Assembly (NCBI GenBank): GCA_046565505.1
Contig: JBKHYJ010000067.1
Location: 1 to 37,429, forward strand
DNA length: 37,429 nucleotides
Reading direction: 5' to 3'
DNA from: JBKHYJ01 sp046565505
GTDB taxonomy: Bacteria > Acidobacteriota > Blastocatellia > UBA7656
Every line of letters begins with the position of its first letter. Position 1 is the stretch's first letter. The position numbers and the translations under genes are program-made. The notes beneath the pieces were generated by a model. The model had not been told where the DNA came from. It ran no database searches and saw nothing but the letters and a program-made list of their open reading frames with translations. Positions 1 through 8,739 of the stretch are shown here, piece after piece.

Positions 1-706
1 GCCTGAACTCGTCGGTGAACACCCCGTCCACCCTCACGCTGAACGTCAGCCCCTCGCCCGCGTCCGTCCCGTGGAACTGGTTGACCGTGTCGAACCACGC
101 GCTGTAGGACTCTACGTACAGCTTATCACCCGTCCGGTGGTCCAGCATGTAGAATGGCTTCCTCAGGTTCGTCCTGAACCACACGAACTCGTGGCAGATG
201 TCGGTGTCGGTGTGGTCCCTGTGCGCGGGGACCGGCCGGGCCACGTCGTCATACATTATCAGTATTCTTCCGGTGGCTTTGAATGGCAGCGTCTCTATGA
301 ACTCCATCAGCCAGCAGAACTCGCTCGCCTCGGGCGTCGCGTGCCAGAGCTCTGTCTTATCAAGGTCGAAATAACTATCGGGCTGCTCAGACTGGGCAAG
401 GTAGATCATTCTCGAACCGGGCCTCTCGGGGCTTGAGTCCGTCAGTCTGAAAGGGCCCGTGTAGAATTTCAGATCCTTTTGAGCGTGGACATGCTGTTTT
501 ATCCTCTCGGTGATGTACCCGTCCAGGGACTTCAACTTCTCCACGTCGATGAACTCATCAAAGGATTTGTAACAAGGGTAGACGATCCGTTCCTCCTGCC
601 TCGCCCCTCTGATAAGTCCGTCGGGAGGCGTTTCAAAAGGCCCGTCCCCGTTCGCTCCCACCGACTCAACAATGCCATCTCGGACTGGCTGCGATTTATT
701 GGTCAT
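1..706 (-). CDS. Probable 2-oxoglutarate/Fe(II) oxygenase, C-terminus cut by window edge
   Basis: A minus-strand frame stays open from an ATG at 706 to the left edge, giving 235 residues with the C-terminus outside the window. Near the end it shows a pattern typical of the double-stranded beta-helix 2OG-Fe(II) oxygenases: an HTD motif at residues 165-167 (HRD at 162-164 is an alternative), a distal His at 212 in NQFHG, and a basic residue at Arg225 in SVRVDG that could bind 2-oxoglutarate. A stretch around residues 172-186 (HEFVWFRTN, then KPFYM) resembles the core strand of aspartyl/asparaginyl beta-hydroxylase-like proteins. The substrate is unknown. No strong Shine-Dalgarno precedes the ATG; the frame stays open to about 890 but offers no other ATG. 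The codon pattern and continuous frame make this a real gene; the family call is by eye. Confidence 0.62.
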   Translation of the reverse strand, partial: MTNKSQPVRDGIVESVGANGDGPFETPPDGLIRGARQEERIVYPCYKSFDEFIDVEKLKSLDGYITERIKQHVHAQKDLKFYTGPFRLTDSSPERPGSRMIYLAQSEQPDSYFDLDKTELWHATPEASEFCWLMEFIETLPFKATGRILIMYDDVARPVPAHRDHTDTDICHEFVWFRTNLRKPFYMLDHRTGDKLYVESYSAWFDTVNQFHGTDAGEGLTFSVRVDGVFTDEFR

Positions 707-1274
707 ATGTTTACAGGTGTGGTCCGGGCGGCGTATTGCTGAAGGTAGTCCCGCGATTCCGCCAGGCCAAAGACTTGAATGCTTTCTCCGAAGTCTTCTA
801 GAACTGGTCAAGCGTCCAACCGCGTCAAAAGCTACGCACGGGATTGCTGCGAGAGCCTTTCCGGCAAAGTAGCAGAACCAATATTAACAGACACGCCCGG
901 AAGACTCAATTATCACAATTAGCCGGGCGAAAATCGTGTCAGGTATGTTCCCGAAGGAATGCCGGGGTTAATATGAGCGATCCGGCCGGCGTAAGCTTGG
1001 CGACCCACTCGATGAGTGTCGCCCGCCCTGGTTAGATTTATTCATTCCAAGGCGGCGTGAAAAAATACACGTTCCGCCCTCGTATCGTCTGTACGGTGAT
1101 GTACAAATGAAGGCTTGACCGGCACCCGCAGGCCGCCCTGAAGGAACGCTCGCTCGGCAATGGCGCCGGTCCGCGCAAAGCCTTCGAGGGGGCCGGACAG
1201 CGGCCATTGCGCCAGCTTCCAGGCACATGTCAGGGGCGCGTCATGAGAATCATCAAGGCGATTCGCGGTGTGCT
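707..1274. other. Intergenic region with two small dyads
   Basis: No convincing gene is seen; open frames here are short and unlike proteins. Two imperfect inverted repeats stand out. One at 999-1023 pairs GGCGAC and ACTC with GAGT and GTCGCC around a 3-nt loop, with a CC bulge. Another at 1051-1078 pairs GGCGGCGTG with CACG and CCGCC around an A-rich loop. Both lie downstream of the protease gene ending at 1275 and could stop or stabilise its transcript, but neither is followed by a T-run on the minus strand. The promoter of the left-edge oxygenase should also lie here. Confidence 0.4.
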
Positions 1275-3368
1275 CTAGTTTGTCTTCCGCATCGTGCCAA
1301 TTGCGCCGACGCCCTCGCTGCGAGCTTTCGCTCCGACCCCGCTGCGCTGTTTGTAGGCATGGGCGCGGACGGCTTCGACGGCGGCTTTTGCGCACACGCG
1401 GCCGTAGCCGAACCCGGGGTCCCAGTCGGTCCCGCCGGGCGGGTTCCTGCGCGCGGTGTCGATCAGGATTCCGCGTATTTCATCCGCCGTCAGGTCTATC
1501 TTCTGCGCTTTGGCTTCAGCCAGCATCAAGGCCACCGTGCCGGACACGACCGCCGCGGAGATGCTCGTGCCTGATTGGCGGTGGCGGAGCACGAGTGTCC
1601 CTGACTGCGCCGCAAGCACCTGCTCCCCCGGCGCGGAGATTTCCGGCTTATAACGTCCGTCGCGGGTCGGGCCTGAGCTTGATGATTCTGACAAAGGCAA
1701 GTCAGATTCGTTGGCGTTGTAGGAGCCGACGACTATTGACCTGTCGCCGCACGCTATGGAGCTTAGCGTACACTCATTTGAGACCCTGTAGGAATCGTCA
1801 CCCGATTCGACGAAACGAGACTGGCCGCGCTCATCGCGCTCTATCCAGGCGTCGAAGCGCCCGCCGGATGGGACGCTCTCGCCGTACAGGCGCAGGGTCC
1901 ACACCCCCTTGCGAAGGCCGCGCTCGAAAAATACGTTGATAGAGTTGTCTCTGTGGCTGGAGTCTTTTTGCTTGGGGTTGACGATACGGTTCACGACTAT
2001 CAGGACCTCTTTGCCCCCGTACTCATCTTCCCATGTCTCGCCGGGCTTGACGCGCGCGATCATCTTGCCATCGGGATCGATCACGTCCACCGTGAAGCGG
2101 TCGTCGCCCGGGTACCATATCTCAAGCTCATTGCTTGTAGAGTCGTAGCTCGGTATCCGCCACTTGAGGTCGACACAACCGCCCTCGGGGACATGGCCCG
2201 TCGCATGGAGCGATTGACCGAACGAGTTGCCCGCGGAGACGACCACCGCGCGGTTCGGGCGCTGCCTGACCAGGCGGTCTATCGCCTCCTCCAGCGGCGT
2301 CGTGCCATCATGCGGGCCGCCGCCCGTGCCCAGGCTGAGGTTGATTACGCAAGGCCGATCTTTGGCGTAATCGAAGATGAATTTGATCGCTTCCAACAAC
2401 TGCACGGAGTCGCCGAATGTGCTCCCGACCGACTGGGGCCCCTGCATCGCGGTGCCGCCCGTCGAAGCGTCAACGAACACGATGTCCGCCTCCGGCGCGA
2501 TGCCGGCGCATCTCGATCCGAGGCCATTGCCCGCCGCCACGTCCGTAACGTACGTGCCATGTGCGCCGGTGTCGAAGAGGCTGTCCTTCGGCACCGCGTA
2601 CCCGAGGGCTCTGTATGGGTCCGCCGCCAGCAGCGCCTCGTCTATCTCGGGCTTCTCGAAGAGTCTGCCGTACCTGTACCTCTTGAGGCCGGGGTGGCCC
2701 TCGTAGGCGGACTTCTGATCCCACAACGCGAGAATCCGCGTGCCGCCATCCTCATCCGCGGAGCGAAAATTTCTGTGCACGAAGTCCAAGCCGAAATCGA
2801 CCACGCCGATTATTACCCCGCGGCCGCCGTTCGATTCGTCGGGCGGCAAAGACTCTGCGCAGGCGAGCGTCTCGCGCTTGGCCGTTTCCAGAAACGGCCT
2901 GATCCGCCGCGCCGCCTTCAGGCTCGTCACAAACTCCTGCTCGCGCACCCATTCGATCTCGTCTTCATCCGCCAGTATTCGCGCCGTCACGAGCGCCGTC
3001 TGGTCTTCGTAGCTGCCTTCGATCGCCGTGACCACGCTGCGCACCTGTTCGAGGGCCTCGAATTTGGCGAGGTCGGTCACTTTCGCGACGACCGCCACTT
3101 CGTCCTCCCTCGTCGATGACGTGGGGAGCTTGAGAACGCCGTGTTTCTGCGTCTTCCTGCAAGCCCTGCGCAGGTGGGGGTCCATCTGCACACCCCCCTC
3201 GCCGCCGACCTTCGCCGGCATCGAACGGGGCGGGCGCTCGGAAAAGATCAGTTCGTCGGGGTAGTTCTGGAAGACGTTATGCAGGCCGCCCAGCGGCGCG
3301 TTGCAGTCAATGCAGTGCGTCCAGGGAGGCGTTAGCGAATGGCAGTTGGGGCATACTACGTCGGGCAT
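1275..3368 (-). CDS. Zinc-ribbon subtilisin-like serine protease (peptidase S8)
   Basis: A 697-residue cytoplasmic-looking protease without signal peptide. Residues 6-22 form a CxxC-x9-CxxC zinc ribbon. Residues about 25-180 are an uncharacterised N-terminal region that could serve as prodomain or sensor. The S8 catalytic triad is complete: Asp191 in VVDFGLD, His270 in GAHGTYV and Ser602 in SGTSIS, with oxyanion Asn381 in SAGNS. Between Asn381 and the Ser motif sits an extra beta-rich insert of roughly 140 residues, resembling the jelly-roll insertion of Csp-type subtilisins. The start at 3368 is chosen because AGGAG lies 5 nt upstream. An in-frame ATG at 3401 overlaps the stop of the upstream gene as ATGA and would add 11 residues. 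It is the last gene of the sigma/CHAT operon, so the likely role is an effector or processing protease in that module. Confidence 0.9.
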   Translation of the reverse strand: MPDVVCPNCHSLTPPWTHCIDCNAPLGGLHNVFQNYPDELIFSERPPRSMPAKVGGEGGVQMDPHLRRACRKTQKHGVLKLPTSSTREDEVAVVAKVTDLAKFEALEQVRSVVTAIEGSYEDQTALVTARILADEDEIEWVREQEFVTSLKAARRIRPFLETAKRETLACAESLPPDESNGGRGVIIGVVDFGLDFVHRNFRSADEDGGTRILALWDQKSAYEGHPGLKRYRYGRLFEKPEIDEALLAADPYRALGYAVPKDSLFDTGAHGTYVTDVAAGNGLGSRCAGIAPEADIVFVDASTGGTAMQGPQSVGSTFGDSVQLLEAIKFIFDYAKDRPCVINLSLGTGGGPHDGTTPLEEAIDRLVRQRPNRAVVVSAGNSFGQSLHATGHVPEGGCVDLKWRIPSYDSTSNELEIWYPGDDRFTVDVIDPDGKMIARVKPGETWEDEYGGKEVLIVVNRIVNPKQKDSSHRDNSINVFFERGLRKGVWTLRLYGESVPSGGRFDAWIERDERGQSRFVESGDDSYRVSNECTLSSIACGDRSIVVGSYNANESDLPLSESSSSGPTRDGRYKPEISAPGEQVLAAQSGTLVLRHRQSGTSISAAVVSGTVALMLAEAKAQKIDLTADEIRGILIDTARRNPPGGTDWDPGFGYGRVCAKAAVEAVRAHAYKQRSGVGAKARSEGVGAIGTMRKTN

Positions 3369-3373
3369 ATCTT

Positions 3374-3378
3374 CTCCT
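3374..3378 (-). promoter_or_regulatory. Shine-Dalgarno deciding the S8 protease start
   Basis: AGGAG on the minus strand, 5 nt before the ATG at 3368. It favours this start over the ATG at 3401, which overlaps the upstream stop codon. The protein then begins directly with the zinc ribbon. Confidence 0.6.
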
Positions 3379-3397
3379 ATCCGCCGCGCGGGCGTCA

Positions 3398-4297
3398 TCA
3401 TGTGTGTGTGATCGTTTTGCTGGTCTCTGCTACCACGCAGCTTTGTGGGTAGCCATCGAGGGAGAGATTCCGCCGGTCCTCGATGGCCTCTTCGGGCCTG
3501 CCATAGGGGCCTGTTTCTACTACGCGCCTAAGGTCATACTTTTTCCCCTCGGGGTCCTTGAGCACCTCGTAGAAGAGGCGGAAGTCCGTGCCCTCCGAAT
3601 CGTCTCGCGTATGGCAATGATTCTCAATCGTGATCCGATACCTGCTCAGGTCATCCTTGGGCAGTCTGACCGACGGGCAGCGTGCCGCGTCGGGCACTCC
3701 CTTATCGTAGACGTTGCTTATGACGACCGCCCCGCCGTCCATGCAACTGATGTCCGCGTTAATTCCATGACCTAGCCTGCCCAGGGGGACGGGCGAGGGG
3801 TCGCCCTCTGCCGACACCCTCGCGAACACCTCTTCGGTTTTCTGCCTGGTGTAAAGAATCCCATCCGTTATGAAGATGGTCGGCTTGATCCTGGACCTGT
3901 GGATGGTTTTGAGTTTGTGATTGTGAAATTCGGGCCCTTCCAGGTCCGCTATCCACCTGAAGTCTTCCTCGTCGCCTATGTCGCGCAGGCGGTCGAACTC
4001 GCGCCCCATGTATTTCGACGTCCCTCGTTCACAATTCGACACTTCGTCAGAATGCGGCTGCGCGAGGGTTATCGCAATATCATCGTCCAGGCTCAGCGAG
4101 TGAGGGATCAGGCACGAACTGACGGGCTCCCTGGTCTTCGGGTGCAGCTCTATTTTTTGTATGTCGAAAGTGAGCGCGTGGCGGTCACATTTTAGTATGC
4201 TTATCTCGCAACGATTTCGCTCTCGCCTGTTGGTACAAGAGATGGCTATCCCTGCGACTGAAACGATGACGGTGGCCTTCGTGTGGTCAAGCGGCAT
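3398..4297 (-). CDS. Orphan protein between CHAT and S8 protease genes
   Basis: A 299-residue protein I do not recognise. It has no signal peptide, transmembrane segment or repeat, and looks like an alternating beta-rich soluble protein with several scattered Cys and His (for example CTNRRERNRC near the N-terminus and NHCHTRDD near residue 240) but no clear metal motif. The ATG at 4297 is chosen because AGAGG lies about 8 nt upstream; a TTG at 4315 would add six residues. Its stop overlaps an alternative ATG of the S8 gene as ATGA, so the two are probably translationally coupled. It starts 74 bp after the CHAT gene ends. Position between two protease genes suggests an adaptor, inhibitor or substrate, which is inference only. 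Confidence 0.8.
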   Translation of the reverse strand: MPLDHTKATVIVSVAGIAISCTNRRERNRCEISILKCDRHALTFDIQKIELHPKTREPVSSCLIPHSLSLDDDIAITLAQPHSDEVSNCERGTSKYMGREFDRLRDIGDEEDFRWIADLEGPEFHNHKLKTIHRSRIKPTIFITDGILYTRQKTEEVFARVSAEGDPSPVPLGRLGHGINADISCMDGGAVVISNVYDKGVPDAARCPSVRLPKDDLSRYRITIENHCHTRDDSEGTDFRLFYEVLKDPEGKKYDLRRVVETGPYGRPEEAIEDRRNLSLDGYPQSCVVAETSKTITHT

Positions 4298-4371
4298 AAT
4301 ACTTTCCTCTTTCAAGCTAGCTGCTGAATCACAGGTAGCTGGTCATTACATGATGTGGGTGATTCCTATAG

Positions 4372-7300
4372 TTAGAAATCAGTGTGTGCGCCGATGGCGG
4401 TGAAACCCGCCCAGTAATACGGGTGCCGGTACCGCTCGCCCTTACGGCCGCTGAGCATGTCCCTCTGCGCTTCGGTCAGTGCGGACACGCTAGGCATCCT
4501 CTGTCGCTTGCGGTACGTGTGGAAATTAACCATCAGATTGTCCGTCGCATCGACCTCGACCTCCCACAGGCTGGCTACGACTAGCGGAGCGCCTGCGGCG
4601 ATGAACATGCACGACATCCCTATCATTCCCTCGCCGCTGTAATAATGCTCCACGCCGCTGTCGCAGGCCGAGAGCACGACCAGCGGCGCGCGATCATACA
4701 GATTGAGGCCGCGCACCTCACCCGCCTGCAATAAACCGGCCAAGCCATCGGCCCCGGGTTCTGGCGCCAGCAACAGCCCCGATTTCATCGCGGACCCCTT
4801 GTCCACTTTGTAGTGCGAGGCGATGTGTATCACGTCAGAATTCTCCATCCCCTGCTTGACCAGGTCCTTCCTGGCACTGTTGCCGGTCAAAGGAGGGGGG
4901 CCAGGCGAGTAAAGTCTCGCTATGCTCTCGACCTGCTCCCGCGTCGATGGCAGCAAAGACAAAGAAGGGAATGTCGAGCGGTCGAAGCTCGCGTCGCCCA
5001 CGGCCAACAGCCGTTCATGGTCTGTGTCGGATAGGTGCTTCTTTCGCTCGCAACACGCGACGTAGATCGTCGCGCTGGGCTCCATCGTCAGTTGGTAGTC
5101 CTCGGCCAGATACCTGTTCGATGAGGGCGAGACGAGCGCGCGGAAGGGTAAAGTGTTGAGAACTTTATCGGCGACAAAGCATACTCGCTCGCCTTTCTCG
5201 GCTGACAGCTTAATCGGGTCTATCAGCAGGCCGTAAAGCTCTTGAGCCCGGGCGAGGAGGTCCGGCGTCACGCGCCTGTCCGGCGACGGGTCCAGGATAG
5301 ACTTGCGAAACTTCTTGACTTTATCAGTCAGGTCGCCGAGCGTTACTGGCACCTTCGTCACTGAGAAATCCGATTTCGACACCAGGCAGATGAGTAGCTT
5401 GTCGTCGAGCGCGGCGTATTCGACGAGTTGGGTCTTATCAGGCATTCGGCTTTGGATTTCCGACATGCTCTGGGGCCGCCAGGAAGGCGGCGGCAGGTCG
5501 TCTCCGCCCGGCGAGTTGGTCGTAATCAAATCGAGCAGAGACCTGGCGCGCGATTTTTCCGAGTAATCAAAGACCGCTTTCAAATCGCCCTTGCGCGAAT
5601 ACTGAAAATCTATGGCCGCGTCATAAACGCTTTGCTCGCGGTCAAAGAACGTATTACGGTTCTGCTCCTCTAGAATACTTGTGCGATGCGCCTCCAAAAG
5701 CCCGAGCGTGGTTCCGAGCTCCTTCTCGGCCGCCTCGGGATCGCCCCCGCCCGCGAAAAGGCAGAAAAGCCTCCCCTTGTGAACGTCGTACCGCAGCGCC
5801 TGAAGCTTCTTAGTGCCGCTGTTCTCCTTATGGCCGGCGCTTTCTTCGACCGAGTCGATGTACTTAATTGCCTGATCGTAATCGTACAACGCCTGGCTAA
5901 AGTCGCCTGCCTGCCTGTGGAGGTGACCCATCTGTAGGGAGGCGTAAGCCCGAGGGTCGCCCGACTTTGGCGCGGTCTCCAAGCCGAGCTGTGCGAGCTT
6001 CAAGGCTTCGGTATAATCCTGCTGGATTCCGCGAAGGACCGCCAGGTGTGTGTACGAGACGTATATAAACCTCGGGTCTTTCTCCTCTAGCGCCAGGCGC
6101 AAAGCCTCGTTCGCGTAGTCGGCCGCGGCGGAGTAGAGCCCCGTCGCCACGAGCACCTGCGTCAACTGGTCATAGTTCCGCCACATCTGTCTCTTGCCCG
6201 GCCACCACAATCTCATTTGTTCCAGGCAGCGGTTTACGTATGTTGTCGCCTCCGCGTAGTTCGCCATCTTTTTAGACTGATCCGCGATCTGAGTCAGGCT
6301 TCGTTGAATGTTATAAAGGTCCTGTATCTTTTCTGAAATCCGCAGCGCCTCTTCAGTATTTTTCTTTGCCTCCGAGTGTTCCGCCTTCCTGTCGAGCACC
6401 ATCCCGAGGCTGTAGAAGCTCTGCCCCAGCAGCCACTGGTAGCCTTTGTTCCGGCAATCCGTCACGAGCCGGCTGAATATGTCGAGGCTCTGATCTATGT
6501 CACCTTTTTGTATGTGGCATAGGCCCATCAGGTAATCCGTAAGCAACACTTCCCATACGTCACCGGCGCTCTTGAGAATCTCACGCGCCTTGCCGTAGCA
6601 GATGTATGCCTCGTTGAGGTCCTCATCCAATAAGAGTTCGTTGCCTTTATTTATCTCCCCGTGCGCGTCTGCCAACCTGGTCCTCACAGCCGGAGGCGAC
6701 CCGTGGTAGAACCCTCCCAGCTCAGATACGTAATGGTCGTCGGCCCTCTGAAGCTCCAGCGTGCCTACGTAGAGCAACGCTTGCAGTCTCTCCTTCGCCT
6801 CGGCCGCTCGCTGCTCGGCGGTTGAGTTTAGCGGGTCGAGGAGCTGCCACCAGATGAGCCTGCCATTAATTATCTCCCGCGTCCCTCTCAAAACCTCCCA
6901 GGCTTTGTTGTCTTGATTCGTACGGTATGCGCTAAGGAAGTCTTGCAGCAGCGCCTCCTTGGCCTGCGAATCCCGCTGCTTTTTGTCCTCTAGCTCTTTG
7001 AGATGCCGCCTGGCCTCGTCGGCCCACTGTGAGCCGCTGTCCCGCTTGAGATAGTCCCGCCATTCGGCCTCAGCCTCAGAGGGGGCCAGCATGTACTGGT
7101 GGCAGAGCGCGAGATTGAACAGTGCTTCCAGCAAAGAATCATCCAGTGCCCGCGCCTCGTTGAGATGCTTGACGCTCCGGTTGGAATCTTGGGCGCTTTG
7201 GTCGGGATCATCCCTCAGCGAACCTCTGGCCCGCTCCATCAACGCCACGCCCAGGTCGTTATGCAGCTTCGCGTTCTTCGGGTCGCCCTCTAGCGCGCGG

Positions 7301-7992
7301 TCGAACTGCTCGATGGCGCTGTCGAGGTCCCTTTTGGCCAGGTAGAACTGCCCGAGCGCGTGGTAAGAGTCCGGGCCCGGCTGCATCGCGACGGCGGCGC
7401 GGAGGTATCTTTCGGCGCTTTCGAGCGACGTTTTGTCGGCCACGTTGTCAGTCTCCGGCGCGAGCGTTACGCGCCGAGGCGACCAATTAAAGCTGCCGAT
7501 TCGCGCTTCCACGGGCGACTCGCGGAAGGCGGCCTGAAGCGACGCGCGGCCTTTATCAGCCAACGACTGGGAGAAGAATCCGCGCCAGATGCCTAGCCCG
7601 ACTCCGAGGATGAGTAAGGCGGCCACGGCGGCCCCCCACGCCGGCGTCAGGAACGCTCGCCACCAGGGCGCGCGCCGCATGGCATCCCTGGCGGGGCGCT
7701 GCTCCGCGACCGATTGCGCGTTGTTGACGTACCGTCTCAGAACCTTCGCCCTCCTGAGCTTGCGCCGCCTGTCGGGCGTGGTCAGGAAATGCGTTTCAAA
7801 CTGCGCGCGGTCACGGTCGGAAAGCGTGCCGCGCAGATAGTCGTCTATCAGTTCCTCCTCTACGATCAACAGAAGCTCGACGTACTCACGGTCCAACAGC
7901 AGCCGCTCTTCCAATCGCATCTGCTCGTCCAGGGGCAACTCCCCGAGGAGATAAGCATGCAGAGACATTTCTTCTTCATTTGCGACTGTCAT
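4372..7992 (-). CDS. Membrane protein with anti-sigma-like head, TPRs and CHAT protease domain
   Basis: A 1206-residue multidomain protein. Residues 1-90 form an all-helical, acidic-then-basic head resembling zinc-less anti-sigma N-domains. Residues about 117-136 are a single transmembrane helix preceded by a strongly basic stretch (RRRKLRRAK), suggesting N-terminus inside. Residues about 180-850 are tetratricopeptide repeats in at least two blocks. The C-terminal third is a CHAT (caspase HetF-associated with TPRs) domain with its dyad intact: His1060 in IASH and Cys1110 in SACDSG. An A/G-rich Shine-Dalgarno (AGGGGG) lies just before the ATG. It begins 26 bp after the sigma-factor gene, so the head is a good candidate partner for that sigma factor. 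With one helix, the CHAT part would face the periplasm. Confidence 0.92.
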   Translation of the reverse strand: MTVANEEEMSLHAYLLGELPLDEQMRLEERLLLDREYVELLLIVEEELIDDYLRGTLSDRDRAQFETHFLTTPDRRRKLRRAKVLRRYVNNAQSVAEQRPARDAMRRAPWWRAFLTPAWGAAVAALLILGVGLGIWRGFFSQSLADKGRASLQAAFRESPVEARIGSFNWSPRRVTLAPETDNVADKTSLESAERYLRAAVAMQPGPDSYHALGQFYLAKRDLDSAIEQFDRALEGDPKNAKLHNDLGVALMERARGSLRDDPDQSAQDSNRSVKHLNEARALDDSLLEALFNLALCHQYMLAPSEAEAEWRDYLKRDSGSQWADEARRHLKELEDKKQRDSQAKEALLQDFLSAYRTNQDNKAWEVLRGTREIINGRLIWWQLLDPLNSTAEQRAAEAKERLQALLYVGTLELQRADDHYVSELGGFYHGSPPAVRTRLADAHGEINKGNELLLDEDLNEAYICYGKAREILKSAGDVWEVLLTDYLMGLCHIQKGDIDQSLDIFSRLVTDCRNKGYQWLLGQSFYSLGMVLDRKAEHSEAKKNTEEALRISEKIQDLYNIQRSLTQIADQSKKMANYAEATTYVNRCLEQMRLWWPGKRQMWRNYDQLTQVLVATGLYSAAADYANEALRLALEEKDPRFIYVSYTHLAVLRGIQQDYTEALKLAQLGLETAPKSGDPRAYASLQMGHLHRQAGDFSQALYDYDQAIKYIDSVEESAGHKENSGTKKLQALRYDVHKGRLFCLFAGGGDPEAAEKELGTTLGLLEAHRTSILEEQNRNTFFDREQSVYDAAIDFQYSRKGDLKAVFDYSEKSRARSLLDLITTNSPGGDDLPPPSWRPQSMSEIQSRMPDKTQLVEYAALDDKLLICLVSKSDFSVTKVPVTLGDLTDKVKKFRKSILDPSPDRRVTPDLLARAQELYGLLIDPIKLSAEKGERVCFVADKVLNTLPFRALVSPSSNRYLAEDYQLTMEPSATIYVACCERKKHLSDTDHERLLAVGDASFDRSTFPSLSLLPSTREQVESIARLYSPGPPPLTGNSARKDLVKQGMENSDVIHIASHYKVDKGSAMKSGLLLAPEPGADGLAGLLQAGEVRGLNLYDRAPLVVLSACDSGVEHYYSGEGMIGMSCMFIAAGAPLVVASLWEVEVDATDNLMVNFHTYRKRQRMPSVSALTEAQRDMLSGRKGERYRHPYYWAGFTAIGAHTDF

Positions 7993-8018
7993 TCGGCCCC
8001 CTTTCCCACATTCTTACT

Positions 8019-8618
8019 CTAATAACGGTTGTGGTCGCGATTCATTTCATGGTCGCGCGCGGCGGCGAGGCACCTGTCGATGCATTCTTGCAGTGAGGCC
8101 CTGATGCGGTGCGCGCGGATTCTCAGCGCGTTCGTCCCGATGCCCATCTCGTCGGCAAGCTTCTTTCGGTGGTCTATCTTGGCCTGCTTCTCTTCCCTGT
8201 AGTAGCGCAACACCAGGTCACGGTTGGCCGGCCTCAGCTCTTGAATGCACTGGTCCAGGCAATCGTATTCGCGGTCCTCGTCCGGGTCCGGGCCGGGGTG
8301 TTGCGGGAACTCGGGCGGGAGTTCCGCCCGGGCCGGGCGCTTTTTTACGTACTCCAGGAAAAGATTATGCGCCACAGTGACGAAGTAAGGCGCGGGCTCC
8401 CCGAAGTAAGTGTCGGCCATCTGCTGAGACCGCCTGATGACCCTGTTGATGGTCTCGTCGGCCAACTCGTCCGCCTCCGTGCAGCCGCGGCAGGTCAGTA
8501 TAATTATGAGGTGGCGGCGGATGTCTTCATACTTCTTGCCGGCCTCCTCGCGGTCCGGGTGGAGCCAGGATAGAAACTTGTCGAACGCTTCTTTGGTCAA
8601 CTCCCAGTCTTTTCTCAT
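8019..8618 (-). CDS. ECF-type RNA polymerase sigma factor
   Basis: A 199-residue sigma-70-like protein. Residues about 30-95 match region 2, with the helix around DELADETINRVI and the AHNLFLEYVKKR stretch. A proline- and acid-rich linker follows, and residues about 130-185 form a region 4 helix-turn-helix (KKLADEMGIGTNALRIRAHR). It heads the operon and is separated by 26 bp from the CHAT gene, whose N-terminus looks like its cognate anti-sigma. The start has no good Shine-Dalgarno; a small perfect hairpin (CGGGT/ACCCG) ends just before the ATG, so translation may be weak or controlled. Autoregulation of the operon is plausible but I cannot identify the promoter in the 121-bp upstream gap. Confidence 0.9.
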   Translation of the reverse strand: MRKDWELTKEAFDKFLSWLHPDREEAGKKYEDIRRHLIIILTCRGCTEADELADETINRVIRRSQQMADTYFGEPAPYFVTVAHNLFLEYVKKRPARAELPPEFPQHPGPDPDEDREYDCLDQCIQELRPANRDLVLRYYREEKQAKIDHRKKLADEMGIGTNALRIRAHRIRASLQECIDRCLAAARDHEMNRDHNRY

Positions 8619-8739
8619 TGCGGGTAACCCGTCCGGGGTTGTAGGCGCAGAAACTGACTGCTGAATCGCAACGTGGATAAAGCTCCCCCCGTGTACCCCG
8701 AGGGTTCAAGCCACGGTATCGCGGCCGGCATGACTTCGT

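Noticed and set aside
1953..3119. Plus-strand open frame of 388 codons opposite the S8 protease
   Set aside because: The minus strand encodes a complete subtilisin with its triad; the plus-strand product has low-complexity Arg-rich composition and no motif.
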